Source: Vanrija pseudolonga (lineage: Eukaryota > Basidiomycota > Tremellomycetes > Trichosporonales > Trichosporonaceae). Taken from it: 64,000 bases of DNA. How positions within the stretch are numbered: the stretch's first letter is position 1; every line of letters begins with the position of its first letter. Of the stretch, positions 23,982 through 36,797 are shown in pieces. The stretch lies in contig NC_085852.1 of NCBI RefSeq assembly GCF_020906515.1, positions 1,302,001 through 1,366,000 on the forward strand, given 5' to 3'. The notes below the pieces were generated by a model. That model saw nothing but the letters and a program-made list of their open reading frames with translations. It was not told where the DNA came from and searched no databases. The position numbers and the translations under genes are program-made.

Positions 23982-26559
23982 ATGCTCGTCCAAAGATCAC
24001 GCGCCCTCGGGCCCATGATGGCCCGCCGCGGCCTGGCTACCCCCTCGTCCGTGCCAGTCAAGGACTTCCCCTCCATCACACCCCCTTACCCCCGCCTGCT
24101 CAAGACGCTCGACGAGGTCCGCACCGTCCTCCCCAAGGACCGCAAGCTCACCTTGGCTGAGAAGATTCTCTACTCGCACTTGAGGAATCCCGAGGAGAGC
24201 CTCGGCGGTGGAGGCCAGATCCGCGGCGAGCGCTACCTCAAGCTCCGCCCTGACCGTGTCGCGATGCAGGTGGGTAACCTTTGCAGTATCGCGCTGACCC
24301 ACGCAGGACGCCTCGGCCCAGATGGCTCTTCTGCAGTTCATGACCTGCCGTCTTCCTGACACCGCTGTCCCCGCCTCGATCCACTGTGACCACCTTATCC
24401 AGGCCCAGACCGGCGCGGCCTCCGATCTGCCCCGCTCCATCGAGCAGAACAAGGAGGTCTTCGACTTCCTTGAGTCGGCTGCCAAGAAGTACGGTATCGA
24501 GTTCTGGAAGCCTGGGTCTGGTATCATCCACCAGATCGTTCTTGAGAACTATGCTGCTCCTGGTCTCCTCATGCTCGGTACCGACAGCCACACGCCCAAC
24601 GCTGGCGGTCTTGGCATGCTCGCTATCGGTGTCGGAGGTGCCGACGCCGTCGATGCCCTCACCGACACCCCCTGGGAGCTCAAGGCTCCTCTCATTACCG
24701 GTATCAAGCTCACCGGCAACCTCCAGGGCTGGGCCACTCCCAAGGACCTGATCCTTCACCTCGCTGGCAAGCTTACCGTTCGCGTAGGTGTCGTGGCTTG
24801 ACGAAGTTCACCTGCTGACTCTCCAGGGTGGTACTGGCCGTATCCTTGAGTACTTCGGCCCCGGTGTCACCGCCCAGTCGTGCACTGGTCTTGCTACCAT
24901 TGCCAACATGGGTGCCGAGGTCGGTGCTACCACCTCGACCTTCCCCTACTCGGACAACATGCGCCAGTACCTCCACGCGACGTACCGTGGCCCTGTCGCC
25001 GATGCCGCCGACGCTGCCGCCAAGCAGGGCTTCCTCTCGGCCGACGAGGGCGCCGAGTACGACGAGGTCATCGAGGTTGTGAGTGTTTTCGCACGCGAGC
25101 TTGGGCGATGGTGTCGAACCCCGCCGGCGCCCCACTGGAAGCCGCACCAGCTGACAAGCGTAGAACCTCTCGGAGCTCGAGCCCACCCTCAACGGTCCCT
25201 TCACCCCTGACCTTGCTACCCCTCTGTCCAAGTTCTCCGAGTTCATCAAGGAGAACAACTACCCCGTCACCCTCTCGGCCGCTGCTATCGGCTCGTGCAC
25301 CAACTCGTCGTACGAGGACATGTCGCGTGTCGCCTCGATTGCCGAGCAGGCCAAGGAGGCCGGCCTCAAGTCCAAGGTGCCTTTCCTTGTGACCCCCGGC
25401 TCTGAGATGATCCGCGCCACCATTGAGCGCGACGGCCTTCAGGGCCGCCTCGAGGACGTCGGCGCGACTGTCCTTGCCAACGCCTGTGGCCCTTGTATCG
25501 GCCAGTGGAAGCGTGATGACCACCAGGGCGAGGACAACGCCATCCTTACCTCGTTCAACCGCAACTTCAAGGCTCGTAACGACGGTAACCTGAAGACCCT
25601 CAACTTCCTTGCCTCGCCCGAGCTCGTGACTGCCTTTGCCTTCGCCGGTGACCTCAACTTCAACCCCACCACCGACAGCATTGACACCCCCAACGGCCCC
25701 TTCAAGTTTAAGGCCCCATCTGGCGACCGCCTGCCTCCTATCGGCTACACGGCTGGTGACCTGTCGTTCGCCCCCACTCCCTCCCCCAAGCCTGTCCCTG
25801 AGACTGAGATCGCTATCTCGCCCTCGTCGACTCGCCTGGAGATCCTCGAGCCCTTCGACTCGGTCTTTGCCGCTGGCCCTACTGAGCTCCCCGAGCTCAC
25901 CTGCCTCCTTCGTGTCCGTGGCAAGTGCACGACCGACCACATCTCTGCTGCCGGCCCCTGGCTCAAGTACAAGGGCCACCTCAGCAACATCTCTGAGAAC
26001 ACCCTCATGACGGCTGTCAACGACGAGGGTGGCCAGATCAACGTTGCCCGTGACGCCCAGGGCGAGGACACCATCCCTCACATCATGCAGCGCTACAAGG
26101 CGCGCAACGAGCCCTGGATGCTCGTCGTCGACGACAACTGTGAGTTAGCTGTCCTCGTCTAGGTGCAAAGCTGACAAATCAGACGGTGAGGGATCTGCCC
26201 GTGAGCACGCCGCTCTCCAGCCCCGTTTCTACGGCTGTGGCCTCATTGTCGCCCGCTCGTTTGCTCGTATCCACGAGACCAACCTCAAGAAGCAGGGTGT
26301 TCTTCCTCTGTGGTTCGCCGACAAGGCCGACTACTCGAAGATTTCGGCTGGCGACAAGGTCCAGACCGAGGGCCTCAAGGAGCTCCTCGCTGGCACCTCG
26401 CCTGATGGTCAGATCCGCCTCAAGGTCACCAAGCCTTCCGGCGAGGTCGTGACCATCGAGACGACCAACACCATGAGCGCCGACCAGCTCAACTGGCTCC
26501 GCGCCGGCTCTGCGCTCAACTTTATTGGTGAGCAGGCTCGTGCCGCGGGCAAGGCCTAG
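23982..26559 (+). CDS. Mitochondrial aconitase family enzyme (ACO2-like: aconitase/homocitrate dehydratase)
   Basis: Five exons encode about 780 residues. The N-terminus ([20 protein letters not shown]) is basic and Ser/Arg-rich, a good mitochondrial presequence. Iron-sulfur ligand cysteines sit in GSCTNSS and CGPCIG. Other family signatures are [76 protein letters not shown], and [16 protein letters not shown] in the swivel domain. The stretch [15 protein letters not shown] rather than the LTFADPADY of the main TCA enzyme suggests the second mitochondrial form. In Aspergillus that form (AcoB) dehydrates homocitrate in lysine synthesis; which form this is needs phylogeny. Codon choice is strongly biased, as in highly expressed genes. 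Confidence 0.9.
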
Positions 26560-26903
26560 ACGTAAAACTGTAAGGGTTGTAGCATCATCTTGCCATATGC
26601 ATTTTCCATAGCATCAGTGATATCGGTGTGCCGGGTGATGAGCGATTTGTGGAGGTCGGTCAAAGCGGAACCAAAAATTCCCTCTGTTGCACAATGACGA
26701 ACGGGTACGCACCCCTGGTGCCAAGGATGCATCACCAAGGGGCAGCGCCGCAGCAGCAGCACCAACTCCAACGACAACCACAGCCACCGCGTTACTTCTC
26801 CTCTTCCATCTTCTCTCCTTGACCTCGACACTTTCCAAACAGACGTCTCACGACAGGCATATGTACCCAGATCAGGAACCGAACACAAATCAAACCACCC
26901 ACC
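26560..26903. other. Intergenic region between aconitase and the DUF155 gene
   Basis: This 344-bp tandem gap contains the aconitase 3' flank and the promoter and leader of the next gene. A CAG/CAA-rich stretch lies near 26745-26790. Nothing else is seen. Confidence 0.4.
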
Positions 26904-28703
26904 ATGCCCACCGTAGGAAGTAATACCCTCCCCCTCCCCTATGCCCACGCCCACGTTTCGCAACAGCGTCGCGAGCCGCGACAGCCAATGCGGTGAGTCT
27001 TGCCGTCGAGGGGGGCACGGGCACTAGGGATGTACACTGACACGTACGCGCAGAACGTCAAAGCTGGGCACAAGTGCGTATCGCTCCATCTGCGCCTGGT
27101 CGGCGTTGCAACGTCAGTGCTAACCACACCACAACACAACAGAACTCAAAGTCCTCCCTACTCAGCCAGAACACCCCACGATCCCAGAGGAGGAGGATGA
27201 AGAGAACGAGCCGCTCCAGCGCATTGCTGAAGATACTGGAGATGGCGAGGGCGTCGAGGTCGAGGTGAGCTACTACAAAGGCCTCCTTCCTCCCTTCTCC
27301 TTTGACTAACAGCTCCAGTTCTACACGCCCCTCGCCCAGATCCCGGCCGGTTCGGCCCGTCGCGATGCTATCAAGCTCACCAAGTCAGAGAAGGCCAAGC
27401 TCCCGCGAGTGACGGCCTACTGCACCGCAGCGTGGGTTTAGTGCGCGTTGAAGTTCTAACGGACTCAGATCATATAACCTGCCTGGTCTGCAGGCATACC
27501 TTGCCGCAAAACCCGCGTCATATCGCACGCACCCGCGCGTGTTCGACACCGAGTGCCTGCACACGCCGTACCTCCCGCCGCCGACCAGCGCGTCGGCGTT
27601 GAATCGCTCACCCGCGATCAAGCCGGTCCAGCCGGCTGCGCTCCTCCCGGTGCCCGAGGGCAACCTGTTGAATCTGGACGACGACGACACCGTGTCGTAC
27701 TCGCCTGCACGTGTCCCCGCGCGGAACGACGCGACAAAACGCAAGACGGGCTTTGCGAGGCGTCCTGGCGGCGGCGGTAACCGCTGGCAGAATGGTGACG
27801 AGGCCACGGACAAGAACGACGAGACGGACGACGAGGACTGGGAGGAGGAGGAGTGGGTCCCTGACGTCTTCCTCTTCGAGTATGGCACCGTCGTCATCTG
27901 GGGCATGACGGAGAAGGAGGAGAAGGCGTTCCTCCGCAGCATGTGGGTTTGCTATGCGTCGTGGCGGTTCGAAGCTGACCCCTCCACAGCAAGAAGTTTG
28001 AAATCGAGCGCCTCAGCTCCGAGGACATTGAGATGGAGGATCTCAACTTCTACTACGCCGATTACTCGCGGTGGGTAGAGAGACGGTCAGTGTGCAGGGC
28101 CGAGCTGATAATCGCAGCATATACAACGACGTCATCACGCTGCGCAAGGGATCGTCGTACATGTGGGTGGCAGGTGGTCGGCCTGGCTGACCCGCACAGG
28201 ACAAAACTCTCTCTCTCGCACGCCCTGTCGCAGTCTGTCAAGATCTCGCTGTTCGAGGAGCTCATCAGCGCGACTATCGAGCAGACCAAGGACATTCCCA
28301 AGACACTGAGCGAGACGGGCAAGATTGGTCTCCCGCGCAGCGAGATCATGAAACACATTGGCAACCTGTTCATCCTGCGCATCAACATCAACCTCGTGGG
28401 GTCGATCTTGGACTCTCCTGTGGGTTAGCCTGGCGTTATAATTCACTAACCTCGCAGGAATTCTTCTGGACGTTCCCAGATCTCGAGCCCCTGTACAACG
28501 CGTGCCGCTCGTATCTTGAGATTGGCCAGCGTGTCGAGCTCCTCAACGGCCGTGTCGAGGTGCTTCAGGACATGCTGATGCTGCTCAAGGAGTCGGTCAA
28601 CAGCTCGCACGGCGAGCACCTCGAGGCGATTGTCATTGCCCTCATTGGTATCGAAATCATTCTTGGCCTGGTCACAATCCTGGTCGACCTGAGCCTTGCT
28701 TAG
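26904..28703 (+). CDS. RMD1/Sif2-like DUF155 membrane protein
   Basis: At least nine exons encode roughly 480 residues. The first exons spell MPTVGSNTLPLPYAHAHVS and then QPMRTSKLGTKLKVLP, which matches the R-T-S-K-x-x-x-K-L-x-x-L-P entry of the DUF155 (RMD1/RMD8/Sif2) family. The DUF155 core has WVPDVFLFEYGTVVIWGMTEKEE, FEIERLSSEDIEMEDLNFYY, LRKGSSYMTKLSLSHALSQS, GLPRSEIMKHIGNLF and FFWTFPDLEPLYNACRSYLEI. A C-terminal hydrophobic helix (EAIVIVLIGIEIILGLVTIL) is the expected anchor. A disordered acidic stretch of about 100 residues interrupts the N-terminal part. Relatives are needed for meiotic nuclear division in yeast or are mitochondrial (animal RMND1); the molecular role is unknown. Confidence 0.88.
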
Positions 28704-29347
28704 TCGGGCTGTTAATCATTCTAGTACATACAGTACGCCTTGTCATTGATTGTGTACAGTATGCATGTACGAGTGCGGGGAAGTGGGTGGAGTGGGGTGT
28801 GTGGGGTGGGGTTGTGCACGGGTTGACTGTCTGTCGATCTTTGCGGAGTGTCTCCGACAATCGGTGGGTCATGTTGTTGCTGTCGGCACCCGCCTCCACA
28901 ATCTTACACATCTTGCACTGTGCATACGCCGAGCAACGTGGGCTGGGCCATCGGCGGCTCATGGTCGGATTGCTTGGCACGGCCCGATGCAGTCACCCAG
29001 CAACGGTGCAAGCTGCACGCTGCACGGCCGTATGGCGGCATGATGCCGGGTGAGTTGCCGCACCCTGAAAAACTGACTGTGCGACTGTGGCATGACTGTG
29101 TGTGTGTGGTGGCACTTGGGCGGAGCACGCGGAGTGACGCGCTGCAGGTGACGCCTATGACGCCGCACCGTGTTCGGGAACATGGCGCCGAGAGCGATGG
29201 TGTCGAGCTTAATGCTGCGATGAATAAGCTGGCACGAGGTGACGGAGAGCACAGAGGGCATATAAGGCGGCACGCACGGCATCTACAGCCTCACACCCTC
29301 ACCAGCAACCACAACCAACCGCACAACCCACACCCACACCCCCCAAA
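28704..29347 (+). promoter_or_regulatory. Upstream region of the GST-like gene
   Basis: This 644-bp gap holds the 3' flank of the DUF155 gene and the promoter of the GST-like gene. A TATA element lies near its right end and a G/T-rich stretch at 28775-28830. No gene is seen. Confidence 0.5.
29261..29267 (+). promoter_or_regulatory. TATA box of the GST-like gene
   Basis: TATAAGG lies 87 bp before the start codon at 29348 and is followed by a C/A-rich leader. Most housekeeping genes in this window lack such an element, so the gene is probably regulated. Confidence 0.6.
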
Positions 29348-30058
29348 ATGCCAGACTTCACCCTGTACCACCTCCCCGGCTCGATGTCGACCGCGCCCCA
29401 CTGGCTGCTGCTCGACCTGGCCCGCACGCAGAACGTGACCTTCGACACGGTCATTGTCGACGTGCACGCCGGCGCGCAGTTCGACCCCGCCTTTTTGGCC
29501 ATCAACCCGAAGGGCAAGATCCCCGCGCTCGTCGCGCACAACGACCCCACCTCCCCGGGCGTGGTGGTCACCGAGGCGCCAGCGATCATGTACTACCTCG
29601 CCTCGCGCTTTGCCCCCCACCTCATCCCTGCCGCCTCGGCGCCAGCAGCCGACGTCGCGCGCTTCAACGAGGCGCTGGCGTTCTTCGCGTCCACGCTCTC
29701 CGCCGACATCCGGAACTGGTTCTTCGCGGGCGAGGAGGGCGAGCGCCTCGTCCCCGGCTGGAGCGGCGCCGACGCCAACACCGTGCGCCGGCTCACGCGC
29801 CCGCGCCTGGAGAAGGACTACGCCTTCCTCGACGGCGTGCTCGCCGAGCGCAAGTTCGTCGCTGGCGACAGCCTCAGCATCGTCGACTACCTCGTCGTCG
29901 CGGCCACCTCGCTCAGCACGGGCCTCCTCAGCTTCGCTGGCAAGCACGCGCACGTCAAGGCGCTTATCGACAGCCTGCACTCGAGCGACGGGTGGAAGGA
30001 GCTCGTGGTCAAGGACAAGTTCGCCCCTGGCTCCGGCGACGAGGCTTGGGGCCTGTAG
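29348..30058 (+). CDS. Glutathione S-transferase-like protein
   Basis: A single intronless frame encodes 236 residues, unusual here where most genes are spliced. The N-terminal thioredoxin-like half starts FTLYHLPGSMSTAPHWLLLD, where Ser or Thr near residues 12-15 is in the position of the catalytic residue, and continues with the cis-Pro motif NPKGKIPALVAH and the glutathione-gamma-glutamyl contact VVTEAPAIMYYLA. The C-terminal helical half contains the N-capping box-like FVAGDSLSIVDYLVVAATS. The length is normal for cytosolic GSTs. It may conjugate glutathione to electrophiles; the class is uncertain. The TATA box upstream suggests inducible expression. Confidence 0.88.
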   Translation: MPDFTLYHLPGSMSTAPHWLLLDLARTQNVTFDTVIVDVHAGAQFDPAFLAINPKGKIPALVAHNDPTSPGVVVTEAPAIMYYLASRFAPHLIPAASAPAADVARFNEALAFFASTLSADIRNWFFAGEEGERLVPGWSGADANTVRRLTRPRLEKDYAFLDGVLAERKFVAGDSLSIVDYLVVAATSLSTGLLSFAGKHAHVKALIDSLHSSDGWKELVVKDKFAPGSGDEAWGL

Positions 30059-30379
30059 AGTAGAGTAGAGAGAGTGGACGATATGTATATAGATGGATGA
30101 ATCCCGTGTTGACCAAAACAAGTGCCGCCGCACCACACCCCGCCGATCATATGCTTCAGGCCGTCTCATACCGCACGCAGTCGAAACCTTGAGAATTGTA
30201 TAATCTTGTCGGCGTCGAACGCGCGTGCCGCGGGCTGGCGCAGATCAGAAGCAGTATCATCGAGCCGCTGAGCAAGAGCTCGGCTCGACCCCTCGACCCG
30301 CTGACGCACGCCTCACTCACACAAGTACATGCAATAGAACCTACACCTGTCTAGCCCACCTCGGCGCGCCTACACCAGT
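30059..30379. other. Convergent intergenic region
   Basis: This 321-bp gap lies between the GST-like gene and the convergent UTP23 gene. It should contain both 3' ends; no gene or repeat is visible. Confidence 0.4.
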
Positions 30380-31364
30380 CTAGTCCGACTCGGCCCCGCT
30401 CGCCTCGGCGCCCTCAGCGTCTCCGGCCACCACGCCGCCCTTGGCCGCAATCTCCGCCTTGAGCTCGGCGATCGCGCCAGCGACGGCACCCTTGCCGCGT
30501 CCGCGCTTGCGCTTCTTCTTCCTCCTGCCGGCATCTGCTTCGCCGCCCTCCTCCTCGGCGGGCTCGTCCTTCTCCCCCTCGTCCTCTTCCAGCCGGCGCT
30601 TCTTGCCCTCGGCCGCGGCCGCGACAGGCTCAGCCTTGGCCTTCTTCTTCTTCATGCTGAGCGGGTTCGGCGCCTTGGCCTTGCGTGACCTCTGTGCTGG
30701 GGCCGAGTCGGCGCTGCCGACGACGTTGTCCCCGTCCACCACGCCGTCGAGCACCTTGGCGCCCTCGACGCGCCGCTCCTCCTCGTGTGCGTTCTTCACA
30801 CGGATCGTCGCCTGCGTAGGTGGTGACAACACCAGCACGCCGCGCGGGTTGAAGTGCACGATCGGGAGCCCGGGCACGTGGTTCAGCGACGACATGAGCT
30901 TCGGGCTGCCGAGGGCGAGGACGTAGCGGTGCTTGTTGGTCGCGCCTGCGGGGGTTAGTGCTGAATCTCGGGGGAAAAGGAAGCACGCGGCACCCACCGA
31001 CAACCTCCTTGACACACTCCCATGCGTCGATCGCCTCACGGTGGTTACACTTCCTCCGCTCGCACTTCTTGGCCAGGTCGACGATGGGCTGGTGCTCCTT
31101 GCCGAGCGTGTACAGCGCGTGGATGCAGCATTGTGTGATCACTGACGTGTCAGTTGGGAATACCAGCTTTACCTCCAACTCACTTGGCTTCGTCTCGCCC
31201 TGCACCACGTCCTTGAGCATCTTGTAGACGTCGTTGTCGCGCTGCTTGCCCGCCTCGAGGAGGAAGTCGTTGGTCAACAAGAGCTGGTACGGCTGGCGAA
31301 AGTTGAACGCCGAGACGTAGAGCGCCATAACGCGCTTGTAGGCCTTTGCTCGCTTCTGGCGCAT
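30380..31364 (-). CDS. UTP23: rRNA-processing protein Utp23 (SSU processome)
   Basis: Three exons encode about 290 residues. The start MRQKRAKAYKRVMALYVSAF and the PIN-like core QPYQLLLTNDFLLEA are diagnostic of UTP23. After the first intron (about 42 nt, restoring KPMITQCCIHALYTLG) comes the zinc-binding region with CCIHAL...KKCERRKCNH, then RYVLALGSPKLMSSLNHVPGLPIVHFNPRGVLVL. The C-terminal third is a Lys/Glu/Ala-rich tail with nuclear localisation-like KKKRKRGRGK. UTP23 binds snR30/U17 snoRNA and 18S rRNA precursor in the nucleolus. Confidence 0.93.
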
Positions 31365-31711
31365 CGTGAGTGGGTGTGTTGGGCAATGTTGTACAGAGTC
31401 GAGATGGTCACAACATTAGGTGGCGAGCATCTGGAACTCAACTTTTGCGGTGACGTTGGTCACGTGACAATTAGACACCAAAGGGTAATAACGTTTCACT
31501 CATTCCTAATGCGGGCATTACAATTCAATCTCGACAACCTCATGCGCTCCAGTCACAGGTCATGATGTGCATAGAAATATCCGAAACCGTCTAATAATAC
31601 GCAGTGGGCTTAGCTGATGCAACATTATTCACATCCGCGTCGTGTCCGTACAGCCCACGTCTAGTGGAGAGAGAGGGTTATCGCGGTTGTCGCGCTGGTG
31701 ACAACGGGTGT
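31365..31711 (-). promoter_or_regulatory. Intergenic region upstream of UTP23
   Basis: This 347-bp tandem gap between SAC1 and UTP23 (both leftward) contains the UTP23 promoter. It is A+T-richer than its surroundings and holds no visible gene. Confidence 0.4.
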
Positions 31712-34234
31712 TTAGTCGATAAGAGCGCCCTTCTTCTTCGCGCCAAGGTCGTACTCCTCGTTGCGGCCACGGCCAGCCTTGCGCTTGCCGATGCCAGGCA
31801 CAACGCTGCCAATCGACAAGCCACGGCCACGCCTAGACGTCTTGAAGCCCTGGCCCTCGTACGAGAGGATCTCGAACGGAGGGTTGAGACGAGGCCACGA
31901 GACGTACGAAATGCCCTGAGAGCGTCAGTCGCGGATCGCCTGGCGCCGCCGCCACACTTACATTACCCCAAATGAACGAGCCAGAGATAAAGGCAAGGAT
32001 GAACCAGAGGAACAGGAAGGAGTAAATCGACCATTCTGAGCGCGGGGTCAGCTGCTGTGTCTGTCCAGAGGACAGCAACTGACCAGATTGGCGGGGGAGC
32101 GTGACGGCCGCAAGGATCATTGTGAGGGCGAACACCAGCACGTATGGCATCGAGCGGATGAGGAGCGGGCGCGTGTCGGTGAGAGGAGGAATGCCGCCAC
32201 GCTGGGCAACATAGGCGCCAGTGACCAGGTCATAGGCATCCTGCCTGTCGCCGTCAAAGAAGTTGTTGCGGACGTAACGCGACACCGAGTTGACACCGTC
32301 ATTGAGGAGACCCTGCTTGCTACGCTTTCCAGTGCGCGTAAAGTCGGTCTTGAGCGCACCGGTGCCAGCGTACGCCTTCGAGACGTAGTCGGCGTGGTCG
32401 GCCCAGATGTTGCGGAAGTCGAGCATGAAGTCGGGGTGGTCGTCGACAGACTCCTTGGCGCTGAGAACGCCGACCTTGCGGAGCTGCTCGTTGAGCGCCC
32501 ACTTGGCCAGGGCGGCCTGCGCGACGTTGGTACGGTCGAGGCAGTCCATGCAGTTGGTGCGGATGACACCGCTCTGCTTTGAAACGACCTTGTTTGGGGT
32601 GGCAGGGCTCGAGTTGAAGCCAGAAGAGGCATTCGCCTGTCCATAGAAATAGCCCATGCGGTTGAGGGGCTCGGCCAGCTTGTCAATGAGAACCTGGATC
32701 CTGTCAAAGCGGTTCTTGCGGCACTCGTGGTGGAAGTCAAAGTAGACGTAGTGGGCTCGGTCCGCAAGAGTGTGGTCGGCAGTCGCCTGCGTAATGTAGC
32801 GCTCAAACGCCTCCTTGACGGGCTGCTCGTAGCCCTTTTGGTTGATGAGGTTGACCAGGTACACCGACTGGTACTTGTCGACCATGTTGTACAGGTGCTT
32901 CTTCATCGACGCGACCGTCTCTGGCTTCTCCATGATCTGCAGGTCGGGCTTGTAGCGGAGGTTGTTGACCTCAGCCCAGTAGAGGGGCACCGAGCCACGG
33001 ATCTGGACAAAGCTGAGGCGCTCACGGCCGTCCACGCGTCCGCGGTTCGCACCAGCGACGCCGTTCTCTGGGAGTGGGTCGATGAGGACGATCTGCTCCG
33101 TCTCGTTGAAGTTGGACACATCGCCTTGGTCATCGACACCACGCGAGAAGTAGCGGGTACCGGCACGGTGGCGCGAGCGGCGCGCGATGAGTGCGAAGAG
33201 GAAGTCACGGTTGTTGATCGTCGATGACCTAAGCTCAACGGCTGCTCGTCAGTACGGCGCCCAGATCAAGCCACTTACAGCCAAACATGACCGGCAGGAT
33301 GAATCGGCTAAGGTCGGTCGCGCCACTCTCGGTGAGGTCGATGAGCTTCTCCTGCAGGAAACGGTTCCAGAAGAAGCGCTCATCGGCACGCTTCCACAGC
33401 GGGGTGGTCGACGCACCCAGGCCCGCATCCTCTTGCTCCTTCTGACGCTGAAGGGTGTTGGTCAGGTCCCAGCCGTACGAGAACCAGAGGTTGCCGTTCT
33501 TGAGGCCGCGCTCGACGAGCTGGACGAGCTCCTTCTCGACCGGGTGGCCGAGAATCGCCTGCGACGAGGACGTGGGGTTGAGCGGCAGCAGGCGGAAGTC
33601 GGTCGCAAGGTAGATGGCCTGCGAGAGCAGTCTGGACGATGGCTTGCGGCCAGTGACGATCACAAGAAAGTCGGCTGCAGGTCGTTAGCCGGGGATCGCG
33701 GGCTTGGTGGACGGCGATATGCAGTCGACGGTGGGCACCATGCCGCCGACGCCGTGCAACACGGTGGATCGGCCTCAATCGGCATGAACGTGTGCCGGTG
33801 TCCAACGTCCACCTGTTGGATACTGGGAAGGCATGGGATCACGACTTACTCGTTGCCAGGCTGATAACACCCAGGATACCGTAACAGGAGATAACCTTCT
33901 CCTTGCCGTATGGGATGGCAGAGGAAACTGGGATGTCAGCGGGTACTTCGCAGAGCTCCAGCTACTCACCACTGAGGCTAAGGGCGCCAGTCTTGCGATC
34001 GACGTGCAGGCTCTCACGAACGTCCTTCTCATTCACGACGCGCTCGGCGCCCACGACGGGAACCGAGGACGACGAGGGCTCAAAGACGTATGATGAGGGC
34101 GAGACGTAGACATTGAACGACTCATGCAGCTGGGGCAGTGTCAGATATGCGCGTCGAGGGTTTGGTCTGCTCGGGGCAGTGTTACAGCCGTGGTGACTAC
34201 TCACTGGGAGCGTGTTGTAAGTCTGGGCGGCCAT
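31712..34234 (-). CDS. SAC1: Phosphoinositide phosphatase Sac1
   Basis: Seven or more exons encode about 630 residues. The start at 34234 gives MAAQTYNTLP, spliced to LHESFNVYVSPSSYVFEP, the N-terminal SAC domain entry. Further motifs are KEKVISCYGILGVISL, LLSQAIYLATDFRLLPLNPT, WFSYGWDLTNTLQRQ, RFFWNRFLQEKLI and the P-loop RTNCMDCLDRTN (C-x5-R-T), the catalytic site. Two C-terminal hydrophobic helices (YVLVFALTMILAAVTL and YSFLFLWFILAFISGSFIWG) anchor it in ER/Golgi membranes. The last exon ends in a basic tail RGRGLSIGSVVPGIGKRKAG. SAC1 hydrolyses phosphatidylinositol 4-phosphate. Confidence 0.95.
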
Positions 34235-34858
34235 GATCAAGGAAGGAACGTGTCCGGTATGTGGCTGCGATTTGGGTGACGTTTGCTAGTGATTAATCGA
34301 TGGGATGGGGGGGAAGAACAATAACGAGTGTCGAGGGTGGGGTTTTGGGGGGTTTAAATGGACGCGGACAAGACTGCGATATCGACAGCGATGCGGCGGT
34401 GCGTGTTGCTGCGTCAAAAGTGTGACGATGAGGGGTAGGTAGGTGATAGTGGCTAAGGTGAGGAGATCTGGATGGACGTGGTACAGTGGTGGTGGTGGCC
34501 GAATTGAAGCGATCATGCAGGACGCAGGACACGCCGTCACCGCGCGCCTCCGCCGCCGCTGACAGACACGCAGTGCAGTGACCATCGCCGCCGTGCCTTG
34601 ACGCGTCGCCACGCCACGACCACGCTCTCAACTGGCGGATGGCAGTATCACTTTCCACCCATAAAGCCACGTGTAAAGACAACCCAGACGCGTCAACCAC
34701 TGAACATGGGCCCTTGCATCAACGCGTCGCGTTTCTCCCCTGACCTTGCCTGACATTTGCTCCTTCCCCTCCCCTCCCCTCTTCCAAACAACTCGTCCCT
34801 CTCGACATTCTTGTCTCTTGCGCTCATCCCAAAACAATCCTAGACAGAATCAACCACC
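34235..34858. promoter_or_regulatory. Divergent promoter region, SAC1 / PCNA
   Basis: This 624-bp gap separates divergent starts. An ACGCGTC hexamer-like element (MluI-type ACGCGT core) occurs at 34689-34695 and another at 34720-34727, about 135-170 bp before the PCNA start. ACGCGT is the binding core of the G1/S factor MBF in fungi, consistent with S-phase control of PCNA, although MBF in this organism is assumed. No gene is visible. Confidence 0.5.
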
Positions 34859-36079
<1,221 letters not shown>

Positions 36080-36162
36080 AGAGATAAAGTGTAGCTGTAT
36101 TAGTGGAGAGAGTGGATCATCGAGTCGCTGTACCACGTCATTGTTACTTTGCTATGGATTCA

Positions 36163-36632
36163 TCATGCGCCAGCTGTGCCGGGGGGTAGACAGCCGACAA
36201 AGCTACACAGGCGCGCACGCTTGGCATCCAAGTCGCCCTGGTCTGTCAGGCCATACGCAGCAAGGAGCACGCTGACCTGCTCGTCGGTCAGGCGATGGGC
36301 GTCGCCGACGGTTGCGGGGAAGAAAGCTGGGGGTTCGCCTGGCGGTGGTACCTCGGTCGTAGCCTCGACGGATACGGGCCGTGCCGGCGGGGTCGGGAGC
36401 GGCCTGAGCTTGTCTGCGCTCGTGTTGGAATAGCTGTTGAACAGTCGTGCCGCGAAGCAAGCCTCTCTGTCCGTCAGATTGAGCGAGGCAACCATGCGCA
36501 CCGGTACTCTCTGTCTACGCAGAGCTGATAAACCCCTGTCGAGACATGGTTCAGCTTCGTCTGAAGGCTGTCGAGCTTCTTTATGAACTCGCGTCCCTCT
36601 GGTGTATCGAGGTCACTTGACACGTTGGCCAT
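36163..36632 (-). CDS. Small protein of unknown function (144 residues)
   Basis: Two exons are joined by a 35-nt intron (36467-36501, branch CTGAC) that gives the continuous stretch VYQLCVDREYREACFAARLF. The start at 36632 follows from MANVSSDLDTPEGREFIKKL. The N-terminal 60 residues look like a helical, possibly coiled-coil segment; a Pro-rich linker (residues 66-95) and a C-terminal helical piece with TDEQVSVLLAAYGLTDQGD follow. I do not recognise a family. The size, helical start and place between PCNA and SPC7 would suit a small adaptor or kinetochore-type subunit, but that is only a guess. Confidence 0.6.
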
Positions 36633-36797
36633 GTTGCTTGAGAAGAGTTGGTCTGAACATAGGTGACAATGCAGAGATTGCTTATGAACAGTGCTGTGCA
36701 CTCGATCACAGCGAATGATTGTCTCGGAACATGACACAAGAGGAAACGATACTACATTTATATGGTGGGCAGAAGCAAAATACAACACAAGTGGCAG

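Noticed and set aside
36163-36501. Separate frame starting inside the intron of the 144-residue gene
   Set aside because: It would need a GTG start; splicing the 35-nt intron joins it to the ATG-initiated first exon.
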